Part shown: positions 62,846 to 64,000 of the stretch, piece by piece
Numbering within the stretch: position 1 is the first letter of the stretch
How the letters are laid out: every line of letters begins with the position of its first letter
Notes under the pieces: model-generated
The model's database searches: none
What the model saw: only the letters and a program-made list of their open reading frames with translations
What the model was told of the DNA's origin: nothing
Translations under genes and position numbers: made by a program
DNA from: Streptomyces sp. NBC_01716
GTDB lineage: Bacteria; Actinomycetota; Actinomycetes; Streptomycetales; Streptomycetaceae
Direction: 5' to 3'
Assembly: GCF_036248275.1 (NCBI RefSeq)
Contig: NZ_CP109181.1
Location: 7,254,001-7,318,000, forward strand
Length of the DNA: 64,000 nt

Positions 62846-64000
62846 GAACGAGCAGGCCCGTCGCCGTCCCCCCAAGCCCTACCGGCGTCCCAAGAAGGAT
62901 CCCGTGCGGATCCTCGCCTTCGAGGCACTGCGGGCCGTCGACGAACGCGCCGCCTACGCCAACCTCGTCCTGCCGCCCCTTCTCAAGAAGGCCAGGGAGG
63001 CGGGCGACTTCGACACCCGTGACGCGGCGCTCGCGACCGAGCTGGTCTACGGCACACTCCGCCGCCAGGGCACCTACGACGCGATCATCTCCGCCTGCGT
63101 CGACCGGCCGCTGCGCCAGGTCGACCCGCCCGTGCTCGACGTACTCACCCTCGGCGCGCACCAGTTGCTCGGCACCCGCATCCCTACCCACGCCGCCGTG
63201 TCGGCGAGCGTGGAGCTGGCCCGCGTGGTGCTCGGTGACGGGCGCGCGAAGTTCGTCAACGCCGTCCTGCGGAAGATCGCCAAGGACGACCTCGACACCT
63301 GGGTGGAGCGCGTCGCGCCGCCGTACGACGAGGACGCCGAGGACCATCTCGCCGTCGTCCACTCGCACCCCCGCTGGGTCGTCTCGGCGCTCTGGGACGC
63401 CCTCGGCGGCGGCCGGGCCGGCATCGAGGACCTGCTGGAGGCGGACAACGAGCGGCCCGAGGTGACGCTCGTCGCGCGCCCCGGCCGGATCTCCCCCGGC
63501 GAACTGCTCGACACCCTGGGCGAGGACTCCGGACTGCCCGGACGCTGGTCCCCCTACGCGGTCCGGCTCACCGAGGGCGGCGAGCCCGGCGCCATCGACG
63601 CCGTACGCGAGGGACGGGCCGGAGTCCAGGACGAGGGCAGCCAGCTCGTCGCCGTCGCGCTCGCCAACGCACCGTTGGAAGGCACCGACGAGCGGTGGCT
63701 CGACGGCTGCGCGGGCCCCGGCGGCAAGGCGGCGCTGCTCGGCGCGCTGGCCGCCGAACGCGGCGCGCGGCTGCTCGCCTCCGAGAAGCAGCCGCACCGG
63801 GCGCGCCTCGTCGAGCGCGCGCTCGCCGGCAACCCCGGCCCGTACCAGGTGATCAGCGCCGACGGCACCCGCCCGCCGTGGCGGCCCGGTGTCTTCGACC
63901 GCGTCCTGGTCGACGTCCCCTGCACCGGACTCGGCGCCCTGCGCCGCCGCCCCGAGGCCCGCTGGCGGCGCCGCCCCGAGGACCTGGAGGGCTTCGCGCC
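62844..64000 (+). CDS. rsmB: 16S rRNA (cytosine-967-C5)-methyltransferase RsmB, 3' end outside window
   Basis: The first 385 residues of an RsmB homologue; the gene continues past 64000. The N-terminal NusB-like RNA-binding domain (DPVRILAFEALRAVDE, FVNAVLRKIAKDDL) is followed by the SAM-dependent methyltransferase domain with DEGSQLVAVAL, the SAM motif DGCAGPGGKAALLG and motif IV VDVPCTGLGALRRRPEARW with its cysteine. TTG 62844 is preceded by GGAG; the basic start NEQARRRPPKPYRRPKK is typical of actinobacterial members. Confidence 0.92.
   Translation, partial: MNEQARRRPPKPYRRPKKDPVRILAFEALRAVDERAAYANLVLPPLLKKAREAGDFDTRDAALATELVYGTLRRQGTYDAIISACVDRPLRQVDPPVLDVLTLGAHQLLGTRIPTHAAVSASVELARVVLGDGRAKFVNAVLRKIAKDDLDTWVERVAPPYDEDAEDHLAVVHSHPRWVVSALWDALGGGRAGIEDLLEADNERPEVTLVARPGRISPGELLDTLGEDSGLPGRWSPYAVRLTEGGEPGAIDAVREGRAGVQDEGSQLVAVALANAPLEGTDERWLDGCAGPGGKAALLGALAAERGARLLASEKQPHRARLVERALAGNPGPYQVISADGTRPPWRPGVFDRVLVDVPCTGLGALRRRPEARWRRRPEDLEGFA

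Overview
The window is high-GC actinobacterial chromosome, most likely Streptomyces or a close relative. Evidence seen directly: very strong GC bias at third codon positions, many GTG and TTG starts, frequent ATGA/GTGA stop-start overlaps, and perfect GC-rich hairpins without U-tracts as terminators. It also carries bldD, the sIHF (mihF) gene, PIM-lipid genes and a PriA without helicase motifs. From memory (not checked here), the gene order closely follows the core region around relA, alaS, the pyr operon and metK of S. coelicolor. No insertion sequence, prophage, CRISPR array, tRNA or rRNA gene was seen.

Layout. 0-5.5 kb: an EF-G-like GTPase (minus), then the phosphatidylinositol mannoside operon (PI-phosphate synthase, acyltransferase, PimA). 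5.5-15.5 kb: a small membrane protein, PLP synthase pdxS-pdxT, yebC, ruvC-ruvA-ruvB, yajC-secD-secF and apt. 15.7-25 kb: bifunctional relA, a DUF349 coiled-coil protein and a membrane-anchored cyclophilin (both minus), a glyoxalase II-like hydrolase, hisS, a VKOR-like protein and rarA. 25-29 kb: a DUF2470 protein behind a DtxR/IdeR-type iron box, divergent from rpsD, then the one clearly accessory gene, an NB-ARC/TPR (AfsR/LAL-like) ATPase with no DNA-binding domain. 29-39.4 kb: two small envelope proteins, alaS, ruvX, mltG and the shikimate genes aroE-aroC-aroK-aroB-aroQ. 39.5-43.7 kb: a P-loop kinase-like protein, an M24 peptidase-like protein with a damaged metal site, efp, nusB and bldD (minus). 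43.9-54.2 kb: the pyrimidine operon pyrR-pyrB-pyrC-(membrane protein)-carA-carB-pyrD-pyrF behind a PyrR-binding RNA element. 54.5-64 kb: mihF, gmk, rpoZ, coaBC, metK, priA, a small HTH protein (minus), fmt and the start of rsmB.

How it works together. Most of the window is housekeeping: nucleotide supply (apt, pyr operon, gmk), the stringent response (relA, rpoZ), translation (hisS, alaS, rpsD, efp, fmt, rsmB), protein export (yajC-secDF), recombination and fork repair (ruvABC, rarA, priA), aromatic biosynthesis and cofactors (pdxST, coaBC, metK). Development and signalling enter through bldD, whose c-di-GMP-binding residues and upstream palindrome are both visible, and through mihF.

I did not find a convincing wholly new multi-gene system. 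The best candidates for follow-up are: the HTH-less NB-ARC/TPR protein whose C-terminus is read through the rpsD terminator; the iron box shared by the DUF2470 gene and rpsD; the M24 protein with altered metal ligands; the unexplained structured, relatively AT-rich patch between coaBC and metK; and the uncharacterised membrane protein inside the pyrimidine operon. Start codons were chosen by ribosome-binding site, stop-start overlap or leaderless promoter geometry. Promoter calls are by eye.
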